Shown here piece by piece: positions 50,650-60,764 of a DNA stretch of 64,000 nt. The translations under genes and the position numbers were made by a program. The number at the start of each line of letters is the position of its first letter. Position 1 is the first letter of the stretch. The stretch is from the NCBI GenBank assembly GCA_029204225.1, contig CM055104.1:49555399-49619398 (forward strand), given 5' to 3'. This stretch comes from Diphasiastrum complanatum (lineage: Eukaryota; Streptophyta; Lycopodiopsida; Lycopodiales; Lycopodiaceae). The notes under the pieces are model-generated. The model saw only the letters and a program-made list of their open reading frames with translations. It was not told the DNA's origin and did not search any database.

Positions 50650-51252
50650 TCAAGGAGTCGTTAGGTTGGCGTAACTCAGATATTCAACAATATCTACTGC
50701 CCACTCAGGTACTGACTCAGCATAAAATAATGCAACATCTAGTAGTTCATCATCCACTTTAGTGTTGACTGGTGATGTTTGGATTTTTGAGACACAATCA
50801 ATAAGATAATGTTGTTTATCTTTTCGAACCACAACTCAAAAATCAAATTCAATTAGTAGTAGTAGCCATCTTGCAATATGTCTCATGTTACATGTCTTGT
50901 TTACTAGATAAAGCAATGGGTGATGGTCAGTATAAAACGCAAAATGTGTCACCATTAGATAATGTGGAGATTTCTTTACAGAAAAAACCATGGCCAACAC
51001 TTCTTGTTCTGTTGTAGCGTAATTCTTCTCATGATCAGTAAGTTGTCGACTAGCAAATCTAATAGGATAGTTTTTCTTGTATTCTCCTGGTTGCATCAAA
51101 ACTGAACCAATAATATATTTTGATGCATCAGTATGAACATGAAATTCGATTGTCCAATTTGGAGCTTGTAGAATCGGTGCAAAGGCTAATGCCTTCTTCA
51201 ATTTCTCAAATGCTTCCAATGTCTTAGTCATCCAAATAGGTGAAATGGTCAA
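50650..51252 (-). pseudogene. Gypsy RNase H and connection domain
   Basis: TKTLEAFEKLKKALAFAPIL, QAPNWTIEFHVHTDASKYII, GSVLMQPGEYKKNYPIRFAS, RQLTDHEKNYATTEQEVLAM and TDHHPLLYLVNKTCNMRHIA form complete gypsy RNase H blocks with TDAS and the E of TTEQEVLA. This is a different gypsy family from the one at 47-49 kb. After 50,830 comes a weaker spacer (DKQHYLIDCVSKIQTSPVNT). Confidence 0.85.
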
Positions 51253-51253
51253 C

Positions 51254-51910
51254 TTATATATAGGTCATGCTAAATCCACAAAGAATAAAATTAATATCTG
51301 ATAATAGTTCGCATGACCCCTGAAAATATAAACTCCTCAAATTGTTCCTGGTGGCGGTAGCTCTACAATGACTTTGATTTTGGAATAATCTATAGCAATG
51401 CCATGTCTTGATATCACATGTCCAAGAACAACTCCATAAGTAACCCGAATCTGACACTTTTCTGGATTTAAGAATATTTGGTACTTGCGACAATGTTCAA
51501 ATACTTTTTCCAAATGATCTAGATGGTTTGTATCGGCATTATGAACTCCGAGATCATCCAAGTAACTTTTGCAAGTAGTCTTTGAAGGCAAACTACATCA
51601 CTCTCTGAAATGAACTAGGTGCATTACGAAGTCCAAATGGCATAACTTTATAAGCATAAGTTCTCCATTCTGTTGCAAAAGTTGTTTTATGACGATCCGC
51701 CAATGCGATTTTGACTTGGTTATAACCACTGAATCCATCCAAAAAGTTGTAGACTTCTGCTCCAGCAAGGCAATCCAATATGCTTTCTGTAAAGGGTAAC
51801 AGAAAGTGGTCCTTTCATGTCACTTGGTTCAAGGCTTTAAGATTCACACAAATTTCCATCTTCCCACTCTACTTAGGAACGACAATAATTGGCGAAACAT
51901 ACCAAGAAAT
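51254..51910 (-). pseudogene. Gypsy reverse transcriptase
   Basis: WYVSPIIVVPK at the start, then LDCLAGAEVYNFLDGFSGYN, QVKIALADRHKTTFATEWRT, YAYKVMPFGLRNAPSSFQRV, then YLDDLGVHNADTNHLDHLEK (YLDD in place of YVDD/YIDD) and NPEKCQIRVTYGVVLGHVIS. Frameshifts near 51,590 and 51,340. It begins abruptly at about 51,905, where the LTR-G copy ends. Confidence 0.85.
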
Positions 51911-52452
51911 TTTATTTGCCAAATCCCAAACTAATAGCAATAACAATGATAGTAAAGCTAAAAGCAAGAAGAGTACAAGACAATCAAGATAACATATCAA
52001 TAGAATATAATGTTGAGAACACAGAGATATCCATTGAATCACATTAGCAATGAGATAAAGAGTACAATATGGAAATATGAGCATGAATTCATGTGGATAG
52101 GGCACATGAGACCTAGCAAAGGAATCCTCATAGCTCACATTCACAAGGAGGAAGTAAGAAGCTCTTACTTGCAAATGAGCCAAAAGATCCAAAGATTGAT
52201 GTCTCTTGCTAGTTATAGACAATGCTCTTACTTAACTAAACATAACTATCTTGAGGGATAGTTAGCCCTTGTTAATTATTATTTAAACTACATTGGGCCC
52301 TTATTGGCCTATTATCCTTATTAATTACTTTGAAGAGCCTAAAGAGGGAACCACCTTGTTCTTAAGGTTAATAGCTCCTTTTTGGGCCTACAAAGCTTAC
52401 AATAGATATTCTAATGCGTTGATAAGCACTGATGTACTAAAAGTACATGACA
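51911..52452 (-). repeat. LTR-G family LTR, fused to gypsy RT at its primer site
   Basis: Outer end TGTCATGT on the minus strand (52,445-52,452). Body homologous to 46,105-46,638 throughout. The inner end is mutated (aaataaaa in place of acatgaca). The minus strand continues ttcttggtat, the start of a PBS (TGGTAT), and then directly gtttcgcc of the RT, so the join falls within the TGGTAT shared by both. Confidence 0.8.
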
Positions 52453-53384
52453 TGGCGAAGGTTCTTTCTAGAAAACAATAGGTCTTTTGTAGCTTGGTGA
52501 GGATTAAAATAGACTTTTTGAATGATCATGATAGATCTAACCTTCACCTAACTCAAAACTGATGGAATACCATATTTGGACTCCTCAAAAAAGTTGGCAA
52601 AGGATCAAGGGTAATACTGTTATTTTTGCAAAAAAGAGTCTTTTTTGTCAAAAATAGATCAATATGAAAACTGGCCTTGACTTAACGTTCACCCAACTCA
52701 CTGATTATCAAAAATAGTATGTTGGACTAACTCTGACTCTAGTGAAGGTTCTAGTGAAGGGTCTTCTCAAAGAACTGATATTTTTGCATAACAGTGTTAA
52801 GCCTTCCACAAAAGGTTACCAGCAACTAGATGAACAATCACTTTAGCCTTTTATTTTTTATATTATTCTTCGTCGACCTGGCAATAAATAGGTCTAGGTC
52901 AAATCTAGGTACAGTAGAGTAGACGAAGGTTCTTTTTTTTTTTTTAGGATTTTGTGAGTTTTTATTCTGATCTGTAAATCGGCTGAGAATTATCTTTTGC
53001 CCTTCAAACTGAAGATTCTTTGTATGAAGGCGGTGTTGTCTGCAAGTTGGCGAAGGTTTATGCCTCATTTTTACCGAATCGGCAAAATGACTGATGATGA
53101 TTTTGCCTCCTTTTTTTACCAAATTGGTAAAAATGAATGATTTTTAATGTTTTCTCTGATTTCTCAAATCCGAATGGACCTTAAGAATGGTGATCTATAT
53201 GGCTTTCCCTGCTCAACAATCAAATTAGATTTCAAACAAGAAAATCCACTAAAATGAAGCAAGATCTTGCCCAATTTAATCCCAAAATGCAATTTTAACC
53301 CTATTATGCCAAAACAAGATGCCTAATGCATGCTAACATCCATCCATGCATCAAACACAAGCTGAAAATTGAAAAATTGGTGTA
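52453..53384 (-). mobile_element. Probable leader of an Athila/Tat-like gypsy, no ORF
   Basis: It lies on the internal side of the PBS at 53,386-53,408. Stops in all frames, poly-T run at 52,936, repeated 'gcgaaggtt' or 'tagtgaaggtt' words. The 94-codon minus-strand frame (52,838-53,122) lacks any motif. Confidence 0.4.
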
Positions 53385-53385
53385 T

Positions 53386-53408
53386 CTCCCCAGCAACAGT
53401 GCCAAAAT
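53386..53408 (-). promoter_or_regulatory. Primer binding site of gypsy type (TTTTGGCACTGTTGCTGGGG)
   Basis: On the minus strand it resembles the TTTGGCGCCGTTGCCGGGG site common in plant Athila/Tat and related gypsy elements, with C-to-T type changes. It directly follows the LTR end (…atactaca). Confidence 0.75.
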
Positions 53409-54133
53409 TGTAGTATGCATTTCTTATCCTACCCTCAACCCTAGATCCAGGCATACAAGCATCAAGGAGATGATGAGGATTGACTAGTTGTCACACGAAG
53501 ATACGTTCCCATGAGAGCGATAGCATATTTCATAATCCATCAAATGTCTAACACCAAGATCCGTTAACACTAAGCATTAACACTAGATCCACAATGGTAG
53601 AGACTTATTCTTCTCTCTCTCCCTTTCTCTCTCAAAAAAAACATAAGAATGATCAATCCCAATATGCATCAAATCCAACAATTAGCAAATACAAAGAAAG
53701 CATGAGAGATGGAGGAAAGATGAAGAGCAAGGACATTCCATATTCATTCCATAAGAGGACCAACCTACTTGTATTGAAATGAAGAGAATATGTACAAATA
53801 GCTCGAAACTACCACTATATATAGTGGATTTTAGGGCTTTGTCCTCAGATCCTATTGGCCAGGTTCTACCTCTATAACTATTTAAATTTGAATTTTGGAG
53901 GGAACCATTTTGAATATTGATGGGAACCTCTTTTATTCACTAACTTGAATTTTAGGCCCTACGACATTAGAAGTCCCGCAAAAAGGCCTAAAGTCCTTTT
54001 ATTAACTTGTAACTAATCAAATATCCATGTGATCATCGGGTTGGACTTACACACGCAAGGTGCCAAATCTCTCTCACTTATTAACTATGGATAGGGTTGC
54101 CTCGATATCCGCAAACCCTCCAACAATACTACA
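53409..54133 (-). repeat. 5' LTR of the Athila/Tat-like gypsy
   Basis: 725 bp with 8-bp inverted ends TGTAGTAT...ATACTACA. The PBS at its left fixes the minus orientation. Contains a TATA-like tatatata/agtgg segment at about 53,818. No second LTR is found. Confidence 0.8.
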
Positions 54134-54353
54134 CATGAACCTTCTCTTTAGTCACTTTTGCTCTAAGCTCAATTGCTCTTTTTATCTTATCTCTAGCCAA
54201 TGAAGAAATAAAGCAATGATGTCTTGAAGGTCTAGGCTCTACATCAATTGAACTTTTTGGTTTGGCACATGGATTTGTCTCATCTCGAACATTTTCATGT
54301 TCAAAGTTCACAATGCCTCCAATGGTTTCTAAATGAAAGCCACCAAAATTCAA
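54134..54353 (-). pseudogene. Unidentified ORF remnant beside the LTR
   Basis: A 74-codon frame (FHLETIGGIVNFEHENVRDE, RPSRHHCFISSLARDKIKRA) is protein-like without a recognised motif. The last few codons reach the LTR edge. It may be the linker of a copia or gypsy pol, since a Ser/Pro/charged composition is usual there. Confidence 0.25.
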
Positions 54354-55090
54354 ATTGTCAACTTCAAATGTCTTCTTTGAAACAATCCATCATCCTGACA
54401 TGATTTGTGGGAAATGCAATATTGACTTGTTTGGTTTCCAAGTGTTTGTAACATCATTTGCACAAAACCACATTACTTGAAAAATCTTAAAAAATTTACA
54501 TTTGACTACCTTGAATAGATCTACCATGACCTACATGCATTAGAGTTTGCACACTACCAAATTACTCTTGATCAACTCGGATTTTAATGAGCTATCAAAC
54601 AAGATTTGGATCTAGGCAAGAGCTCTTGAACACAAAAATTAATCATCCATGAAAGACAAGCCATTTCCATGCACATCCATGAAAAACCTAAGTGTTATTC
54701 AAGCTTTTAGAGACATACCTACTCCTCTTGGGTAGAGAGAGAAAAACCAAGAGCCCTTGAGTAGAGAGAGAATGCACATGAGATTTGACACACAAAACAA
54801 TTCTGTTTCTCAAAAGTGATATGTATAAAGGAGCTATCATCATATATAGTGGTAGCTTGAGTTTCTACACTAATTTGCATGTGGAGAGCCTAGAATATGA
54901 TTGGGCCTCTCTTTGTGAATATGCAATTAGGCCTACTACTCACACATGGGAACATGCTCCACACATGTTTGATTTACATATGTACATAGAATTGTAAAAT
55001 AATCAAGCTTCGCCAATATGTTTTCCCTTGAGATATGCCAAGTAAATAGTACTTTGTAATATGCTAGATACCATATCCCCCACACAAGCA
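54354..55090. other. No gene seen; LTR-like text
   Basis: Contains a doubled phrase (gagcccttgagtagagagag and tcttgggtagagagagaaaa) and a block at 54,930-54,985 that resembles 311-366 (cacatgggaacatgctccac). Probably LTR sequence of an old copia. Confidence 0.35.
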
Positions 55091-55104
55091 TTATACAATG
55101 AGAT

Positions 55105-55501
55105 CTATTGAGTATATGACTCAGCTGCCAGCCAACTTCCATGTCTGGATTCAGATAAATTGACAAATGGCATCAATGCCAAGTCCACATCATCCACACT
55201 CTACAAAAAAAATTCATCAGTGAGTTTTCAGATAGATTGCATCCCTATAAACAAAATACCTTTGATAAATTATATACAAATCAGCAAACAAAAAACTACT
55301 TACCGAATCCATGTGCCATCCCCAATGCACATATTGAACATGCCACCATGTTAGCCATGAATCCAAACTTGGGATTTGGATCTTGTGAGCTACACTTGAT
55401 TTCCAAAATGCTTTAATAACATTGTACTTACAATGAGCACCTAAGGAATTATCTACTATTCTCCATGCCTCACATAACTCAATTGATTTTGAAGTAGTCA
55501 T
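55105..55501 (-). CDS. Two-exon gene or last exons of a gene, unrecognised product
   Basis: Exon a (55,501-55,304) encodes TTSKSIELCEAWRIVDNSLG, HCKYNVIKAFWKSSVAHKIQ and LTWWHVQYVHWGWHMDS, ending at a strong donor TTCG|GTAAGT. After a 103-bp intron ending ttttttttgtag, exon b (55,200-55,105) gives SVDDVDLALMPFVNLSESRH and GSWLAAESYTQ, stop. Both exons are open and the phase is 0 on both sides. ATG 55,501 has an in-frame stop four codons upstream; it may be the start, or exon a may begin at an acceptor nearby. Tryptophan- and His-rich; I recognise no family. It is one of very few uninterrupted coding structures here. Confidence 0.45.
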
Positions 55502-55649
55502 TGTTATATGTGCTCAATATATGACTACTTTAATGTGAAGATTTTAGCATGTGATGTTAGGAGTATTTCATGGATGTTTACATATTGTCACAGAGGAAAA
55601 TGTCACCTTTGATGCACTTAGAGAGATCTGCTAATGTAGGTGAGTCCAT

Positions 55650-55950
55650 GTTCAGCTTGTGAAGAAATATGTGGACTCATCACCTACCACAACAAGAGTG
55701 GTCTAAGGATCTTGAAAATGGAGGGACCTTATGTGGAGGGGCAAAACAGACTGAATTGTTTTTGCAGTTTATATTGTCATCGATTTGTAGGGAGAGGGGT
55801 GTGGTTCTGGACCTTTTCCTTGGCTGTGCTAGAACATTGGCAGTTGGCAAGAGTTCAGGAGTGTCATAGGGGTGGACAATGACAAGCATGTTATCGAGTG
55901 GGTGGAGAAGACCAAATGCATGTATCCAATTTTTTTTCTATACGGTGACA
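55650..55950 (+). pseudogene. SAM-dependent (DNA-methylase-like) methyltransferase fragment
   Basis: One frame reads GGAKQTELFLQFILSSICRE, RGVVLDLFLGCARTLAVGKS. After a frameshift near 55,855, VIGVDNDKHVIEWVEKTKC follows. The pattern (E/A)KP..L...I......G..VLD.F.G..(G)T..A....R.VIG.D.D is that of the N4/N6 amino-methyltransferase fold: motif I (VLDLFLG, 55,801-55,824) and the acidic post-I strand (VIGVDND, 55,863-55,883). Motif IV (DPPY type) was not found. G-x-G of motif I is changed to G-C-A. This is inference from pattern, not a search. Confidence 0.45.
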
Positions 55951-56553
55951 ATAGTACAAAATCTTTTGTCATGTTTATGTTTGGGCTTTTAAGATTTTTG
56001 ACATGAGTCTTATTGTCTGAACAAAATGGCTAGGCCCATGGCTAGGGACACAGGCGTATTGTTGCCATTGACCTCAAATTTAAATTCGAAGTTTGGAAAT
56101 CAGCCTATGGATTTTTGGTGTGATAGCTACTTGTTAAATGTCAAAACAAGTTTTAAGTTCTATAGCTAGTACTTTTTCTCATAGTAATTAGAGATCTACA
56201 AAGCTAAATGTTTCAAAGGAAGAGTTTGACTATCATACTTATAAGCTTAATTTTCTTTATGAATTTGTTAGCTTAGTACATAGCATGTTCTCTTTAAATT
56301 TTTTGATATTTTATCCTTGCTACATTATCTTGAAATTAAAAGTAAAACTTTAGGCACTTTTGAGTTTGTCTAGTTCATTCATTTTTTTGGCTGAAATATT
56401 AAATTACATGAGTACTCTTGTCATGTTTTTCATGAGGAGTTTGTGGATATCACAACTATCTTAGGTCTTGTTGCAAGTGAAGTATGTACAATCCAAGTGG
56501 AGTTATTGAAAATCTCATTCTTAATATAAATGGTTATCAAATGGATGTCATGT
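55951..56553. other. No gene seen
   Basis: A+T-rich, stops in every frame, no repeat end or splice-like structure worth naming. Confidence 0.45.
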
Positions 56554-56571
56554 CATTCTTAATAGCCTCAA

Positions 56572-56656
56572 CCCAACGGGGTTGGCTCAACTGGTTAGCT
56601 TGGCATCCAAAGTTTCTTTGGTCCTAGGTTCGAGCCTCCCCATGGAAACCAAGAAG
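56572..56656 (+). mobile_element. Short tRNA-derived SINE with perfect target duplications
   Basis: The A box (TGGCTCAACTGG) and B box (GGTTCGAGCC) of a Pol III promoter are both intact and 35-40 bp apart. The insert is 85 bp and flanked by identical 18-bp copies of cattcttaatagcctcaa (56,554-56,571 and 56,657-56,674). It ends ccaagaag without a poly-A or T tail, so little beyond the tRNA-like head is present. The same element occurs at 20,551. Confidence 0.9.
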
Positions 56657-56674
56657 CATTCTTAATAGCCTCAA

Positions 56675-57091
56675 GGCATTGTATTGTTTCTTTTATAATA
56701 TGTTTTCCTTTTAACATGACTATATTTTGGACATCAACTAATTTCATGGACGAGAAGACTTTTCATTTTTATGCAAGCATGTGCGTGAACTCAAAAATCT
56801 AGGAAAAATAAAGGCACTTAATATATGTTAATAATTTTAGATTGTGAATTGGATGTGACTTTGAAATGTGCTTTATAAAGCCTAGGAACTTTCTAGAATT
56901 CAAAGTTATAGACTTTGAGACTATAGAAAATTTACTTTAGGCTTTTGGTTGAAAAAACATTAGTAATATGGAATTTTTATAATCCAATGTTATAGGCTTT
57001 GATACTATGAAAATTCACTTTAAGGCTCTTGGCTGCACTAGGAGACGTGTGGGTCCAATTGGATAAGGAGGCTAGGGCATCCTTGCACCTC
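56675..57091. other. No gene seen
   Basis: Noncoding, A+T-rich. A phrase ctttgagactatagaaaatt / ctttgatactatgaaaattc is doubled at 56,916 and 56,998 together with its flanks (about 80 bp apart). Confidence 0.4.
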
Positions 57092-57540
57092 TAACACACA
57101 CGGCTCCTCTTATTTTTAGCACCCTGCGCACGCGTCAGGGTGGGCCAGGCAGGGAGGTTTTTTTTTTTTTTAGAACTGGTTGCCCTGGTGCCACGTGTCG
57201 GGCACCAGGGTTTATCCCATAAGCAAATCTCTGAGATAAACCAATACCTATATATAACTGAACCCACCTGCTTACTCGCATGTGTGCAGGTGGCTGTGAA
57301 GCTGCCCAGTGCCACCTGCCCGGTTCTCGGTGCCACATGGGCCTGCCCGGCGCCACCCACCTGGCACTGGTGCCCCTGTCCGGCGCTGCCTGCTCGACGC
57401 CACCTGGGCGTTGTCTGCCCCCTGGTGTAGCGCAGGCATCCCAAAGGGAGCCGGGAACCACGACTTAGCTTCCCAGCCTTCAACTCTTGCCATCCAAACC
57501 CACTTGACATACAAGCAGCCAACTCGCCAACAACGATCAG

Positions 57541-57838
57541 ACTTAACCAACTTGAAGTTCCGGAAACCAACATTGAGATCCAACCTGGCGCCATGCCAGA
57601 TCGGGGGTCCCGATGTGGGTGACTTCCCTCCAAGCAAGCTGCCCGACATACATCAAACTTAACCAACTCGAAGCTTCGTTACAAACGAGTAACATCCATT
57701 CCAAGCAAGCGGTCTGACTTACATCAGATTAACCAACTGAAAGCTTCGTCACGAGCGCTGGAAGCCAACCTGGCGCCACGCCAGACTGGACAACCATAAA
57801 CAGGTAACTTCCACCCAAGCAAGCCATCCAACTCAGCC
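57541..57838. repeat. Tandem repeat inside the Mutator-like element (three units, 116/70/110 bp)
   Basis: Units start acttaaccaactt/cgaag(c)tt at 57,541, 57,657 and 57,727. Units 1 and 3 share caacctggcgcca(t/c)gccag and acttcc(c/a)(t/c)ccaagcaag; unit 2 lacks the middle. Confidence 0.75.
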
Positions 57839-57942
57839 GACAGGTTAGAGCCCGTTCCCCAAGAGCTTAACCCATTCACGTTCATGCAAGGAACACTCAG
57901 AACCACAAGGCGCGATAGATATGGAAACAACCAGTTCCTGAA

Positions 57943-58016
57943 CCAAATGGTCCCGACAGCATACCGCTGGCGCCACGGACCGAATGGTCCCGACGGCATA
58001 CCGCTGGCGTCCCGGG
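57943..58016. repeat. 37-bp tandem duplication
   Basis: cc(a/g)aatggtcccgac(a/g)gca then taccgctggcg occurs at 57,943 and 57,980. It is part of the same GC-rich interior. Confidence 0.85.
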
Positions 58017-58702
58017 ATACGACCCTCAGCTATGTGCCAACTTAAAAATTTTGAAGCGGCCTTACAACTAGCGCTTTTACCGAACACTGAAACCCAGAAG
58101 GTAATCAGAGTCAGTTTGAGGAAAATCCCACTTTATTGATAAATCTGAGAAGGTTACATTTCAAGTGTGTGACCGACCCTAGTCTCCAGGGCGCTAGCAT
58201 GCCAAGGCGAGAGCCATGACAACATTCCAGCAAGGGAGGCTGAGACTTGGTTGGAGCTCGCCCTGAGTCGCAACCTGCACTCCCCCTATAGTATTGGTGG
58301 GATTCGGCACCCCCCCTCATACCAAGCACTCTACCCAGGCTGGTAAAGCACATTTTTCTCTCTCTAAAAATTTCTCTTTCTAGAAAGTCATTTTCTCTCT
58401 CTAGATTTTATTGATCCCCAGGCTTCCTTTAGTCATGCCTAGATCGTGTGAGGTGATTGCACATCGATCTGAGCTCTCTGGACTTCGCTAGAACCGATCA
58501 AAGATTTTCAGCCATAGGAACTTGGTGCCGGGGACAATGCTGGTGCCAGTGGCGCCGTAAGTAAAGCTTATGAAGATAGCTTTACAACACCTAGTGTGCC
58601 TGCCCTGGCGCCATAACACCCGCCTGCGCCCTTTTGGCCAGCCCCTGGCTGGCGCACCCTGACGCGCCAGGGTGCTACAATTATGTGGAGCCTAACACAC
58701 AC

Positions 58703-60290
58703 TAGGGAGTTGATGGAGTGCACTCATTATGCATGCATTCCCTAAGACATTAACACCACATCCCCATGGACATGAAATGGAGATTGGACCCATTTCATTA
58801 TTCTGAGGTGAGGACATTCAAAGGATGGCTAGAAGGGACCTCTCTAGTCTCAACCCACTTTTTCTTAAATTCTCATAAAATTAATAAAAACAAAACTTCC
58901 CAATTGATAAATGGATGGATGAATGGAGTTAATGTTTCCGGGCATGGGGCCAGGCTATGATCTATCTCTAAAGGAGAGCCCCAATTCCAATCTGGCAGAA
59001 ACCATTCATGTCTAAACATGAGAAAGGTAAGGGCCAGGGGCAGGGCCATCTTGCCTAGATGGCCTCTTGCTTTTGGAATTTGTACTGGTGAGTACACTCA
59101 GTTGTGAACGTTTGAGAAAAACAACATCCATGTGGCATGGTGAAAAGTACAAACTTCAAAGACATTTATTCAATACAAAAGGCGTACAGCTGTGGTACGA
59201 TAATAGTACTCAATAGGACAACCAATGGGTCCCAATCTGTACCATAGAATGGATAGTGACAGAGTAGAGTGGCCTGTCAATTCTCTTTCTTTTTCGTTTT
59301 TTTGGGAATCTGTCTCGTTGTACTTACAGATGAGTCCGAATAGTCCTCTTCAGCCTTTGGAGATTCGTATGCCTATTACCTAACAACGAGATGGGTTCTG
59401 GGAAATTGTGCAAAGACGCGTTAACACACAGTGCGCGTAACTCGTTTTGGTATTTGACACGGTGTTGGCCAAGTCCAAAAGGCAGAAGAAAACGATGCCT
59501 ATCAGATTTTTATAATTATTTGTGTTCCTATTCTGGGTTTTTTTTAATATATTGTGATTTGGTGTAATTTTGAAAGCTAGCGAGTTGGGAAATCAATTTA
59601 AGCAACCAACATCCCGGATTTTGGTTCCATGTTCCATCAAGAGTTGATACACGTATCCATAATATTTTTTTAAAGCTTTGTTGCCAAAATAATAAGCTAT
59701 TGGTCAACCTCAATTTTCTTTGTCTCCAAGCAATAAGTGTAGGGGAAAGGGTGCAGGAAGAGGGCAGGCACCTTCCATGATGTTAATTCGCACACCGACA
59801 ACGACTTCATTGCCTGATATAGCAAAAGCATTAGGGCCTTAGAGCGTGACCCGATGGACAGGAAACACACACTCCGTACATCCATCCATCCAACCAAAAA
59901 TTATGTCCTCATGAAAAAAGGAGCGTGCTCCGGTGAAGAATGGCATCATAGGGCTTTTATGTCCACCCTCGCAATGCCCTTAGCTCCTATATAATTAAAA
60001 CTAGGTCCAGTCTATTGTTCATGTCCATAGAGCTATGCCCTTATGATTGTAAGGCTCATCTATACCACTATATCAGGGAGGACCTCATATTGTTTCTAGG
60101 GAGCGATCTTGCAAATACACTTGTGGATGGAATATTAATATTACATAGGCCTCATGGATGGAAGTATTGACAAAATATTGAAAATTATGTCATAATTTTC
60201 TTTTTTTGGATTTCTGTGACACTTTATCTACAATAATGGGTGCTTGTCACCCCATGCTAAAGATATAATGACTTTCCATTATATCTTTAC
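58703..60290. other. No gene seen
   Basis: Short frames (for example 59,697-59,897 minus, 58,873-59,097 minus) lack motifs. No LTR ends were placed. The sequence is of more even composition than the flanks, but nothing is supported. Confidence 0.4.
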
Positions 60291-60573
60291 AATGAGAGAC
60301 ACTCATTATCTAGTCATGATGATGATGTGCTAATGATGATTGTCACTCCAATGCTTGGCATGGGTCACATTCAATGAATAAATCTTCAAATTATTATTAG
60401 CTTTGTCTCAAAGTGGTCATCTATCATGATGATAATGTACCAAAATATGATGATTATCACTCCAGACCTTGGTATGGCTCATGCTCAATAGGTCTCCAAA
60501 TTATTTCTAGCTTTTTTTAGAAGCGGTAACCTATTAGAAGATGTGCTGAAATATGATGGGTGTCACTCCAAGG
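60290..60573. repeat. Degenerate tandem repeat, about 110-bp units
   Basis: Three rounds of tcatgatgat(g/a)atgt...tgatgatt(g/a)tcactcca, (t/a)gcttggcat and aattattattagcttt(g/t)t, at about 60,315, 60,424 and 60,540. Confidence 0.65.
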
Positions 60574-60764
60574 CTTGGCATTTTGCTATCTTTCATGCAT
60601 GTCAAGCATATTTGCCCTAATAATTATGCAACATGCTAGTTCAAAGGCAAACAATATTGTTCTTTGGCTTGGCATTTTGCAATCTTTAATGCATGTCAAG
60701 CATATTTGCCCTACAATAATTATGCAACATGCTAGTTCAAAGGAAAACGATATTGTTCTTTGGT
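60574..60764. repeat. 94-bp tandem duplication
   Basis: Units start cttggcattttgc(t/a)atctt at 60,574 and 60,668, and share gcatgtcaagcatatttgcc and atgcaacatgctagttcaaa. The 81-codon plus frame across them is a by-product (HASSKANNIVLW/HASSKENDIVLW). The duplication continues the array at 60.3 kb. Confidence 0.9.

Larger units (their letters stand above)
57102..58692. mobile_element. Mutator-like non-autonomous transposon (1.59 kb)
   Basis: Terminal inverted repeats of about 50 bp: left GGCTCCTCTTATTTTTAGCA then CCCTG..CG..CGTCAGGGTG; right (inverse) GGCTCCACATAATTGTAGCA then CCCTGGCGCGTCAGGGTG. Flanked by an exact 10-bp duplication taacacacac (57,092-57,101; 58,693-58,702). A duplication of 9-11 bp with long TIRs is typical of MULEs. 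The interior is strikingly GC-rich, holds tandem repeats, and part of it matches the GC-rich block at 16.9-17.2 kb. No transposase is visible, and the long frames on both strands have no protein-like motif. Confidence 0.85.

Noticed and set aside
56572-56656. Functional tRNA gene
   Set aside because: The A and B boxes are intact, but the cloverleaf arms do not pair properly, and the 18-bp target duplications show it is a SINE.
57091-57666. Long open frames on both strands in the Mutator-like element (up to 191 codons)
   Set aside because: GC-rich, stop-poor sequence gives frames on both strands at once. There are no motifs, and the ORF content follows the tandem repeats.
57102-58692. Solo LTR or LTR retrotransposon
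   Set aside because: Ends are GGCTCC/GGAGCC rather than TG/CA, the inverted repeats are about 50 bp long, and the target duplication is 10 bp rather than 5.
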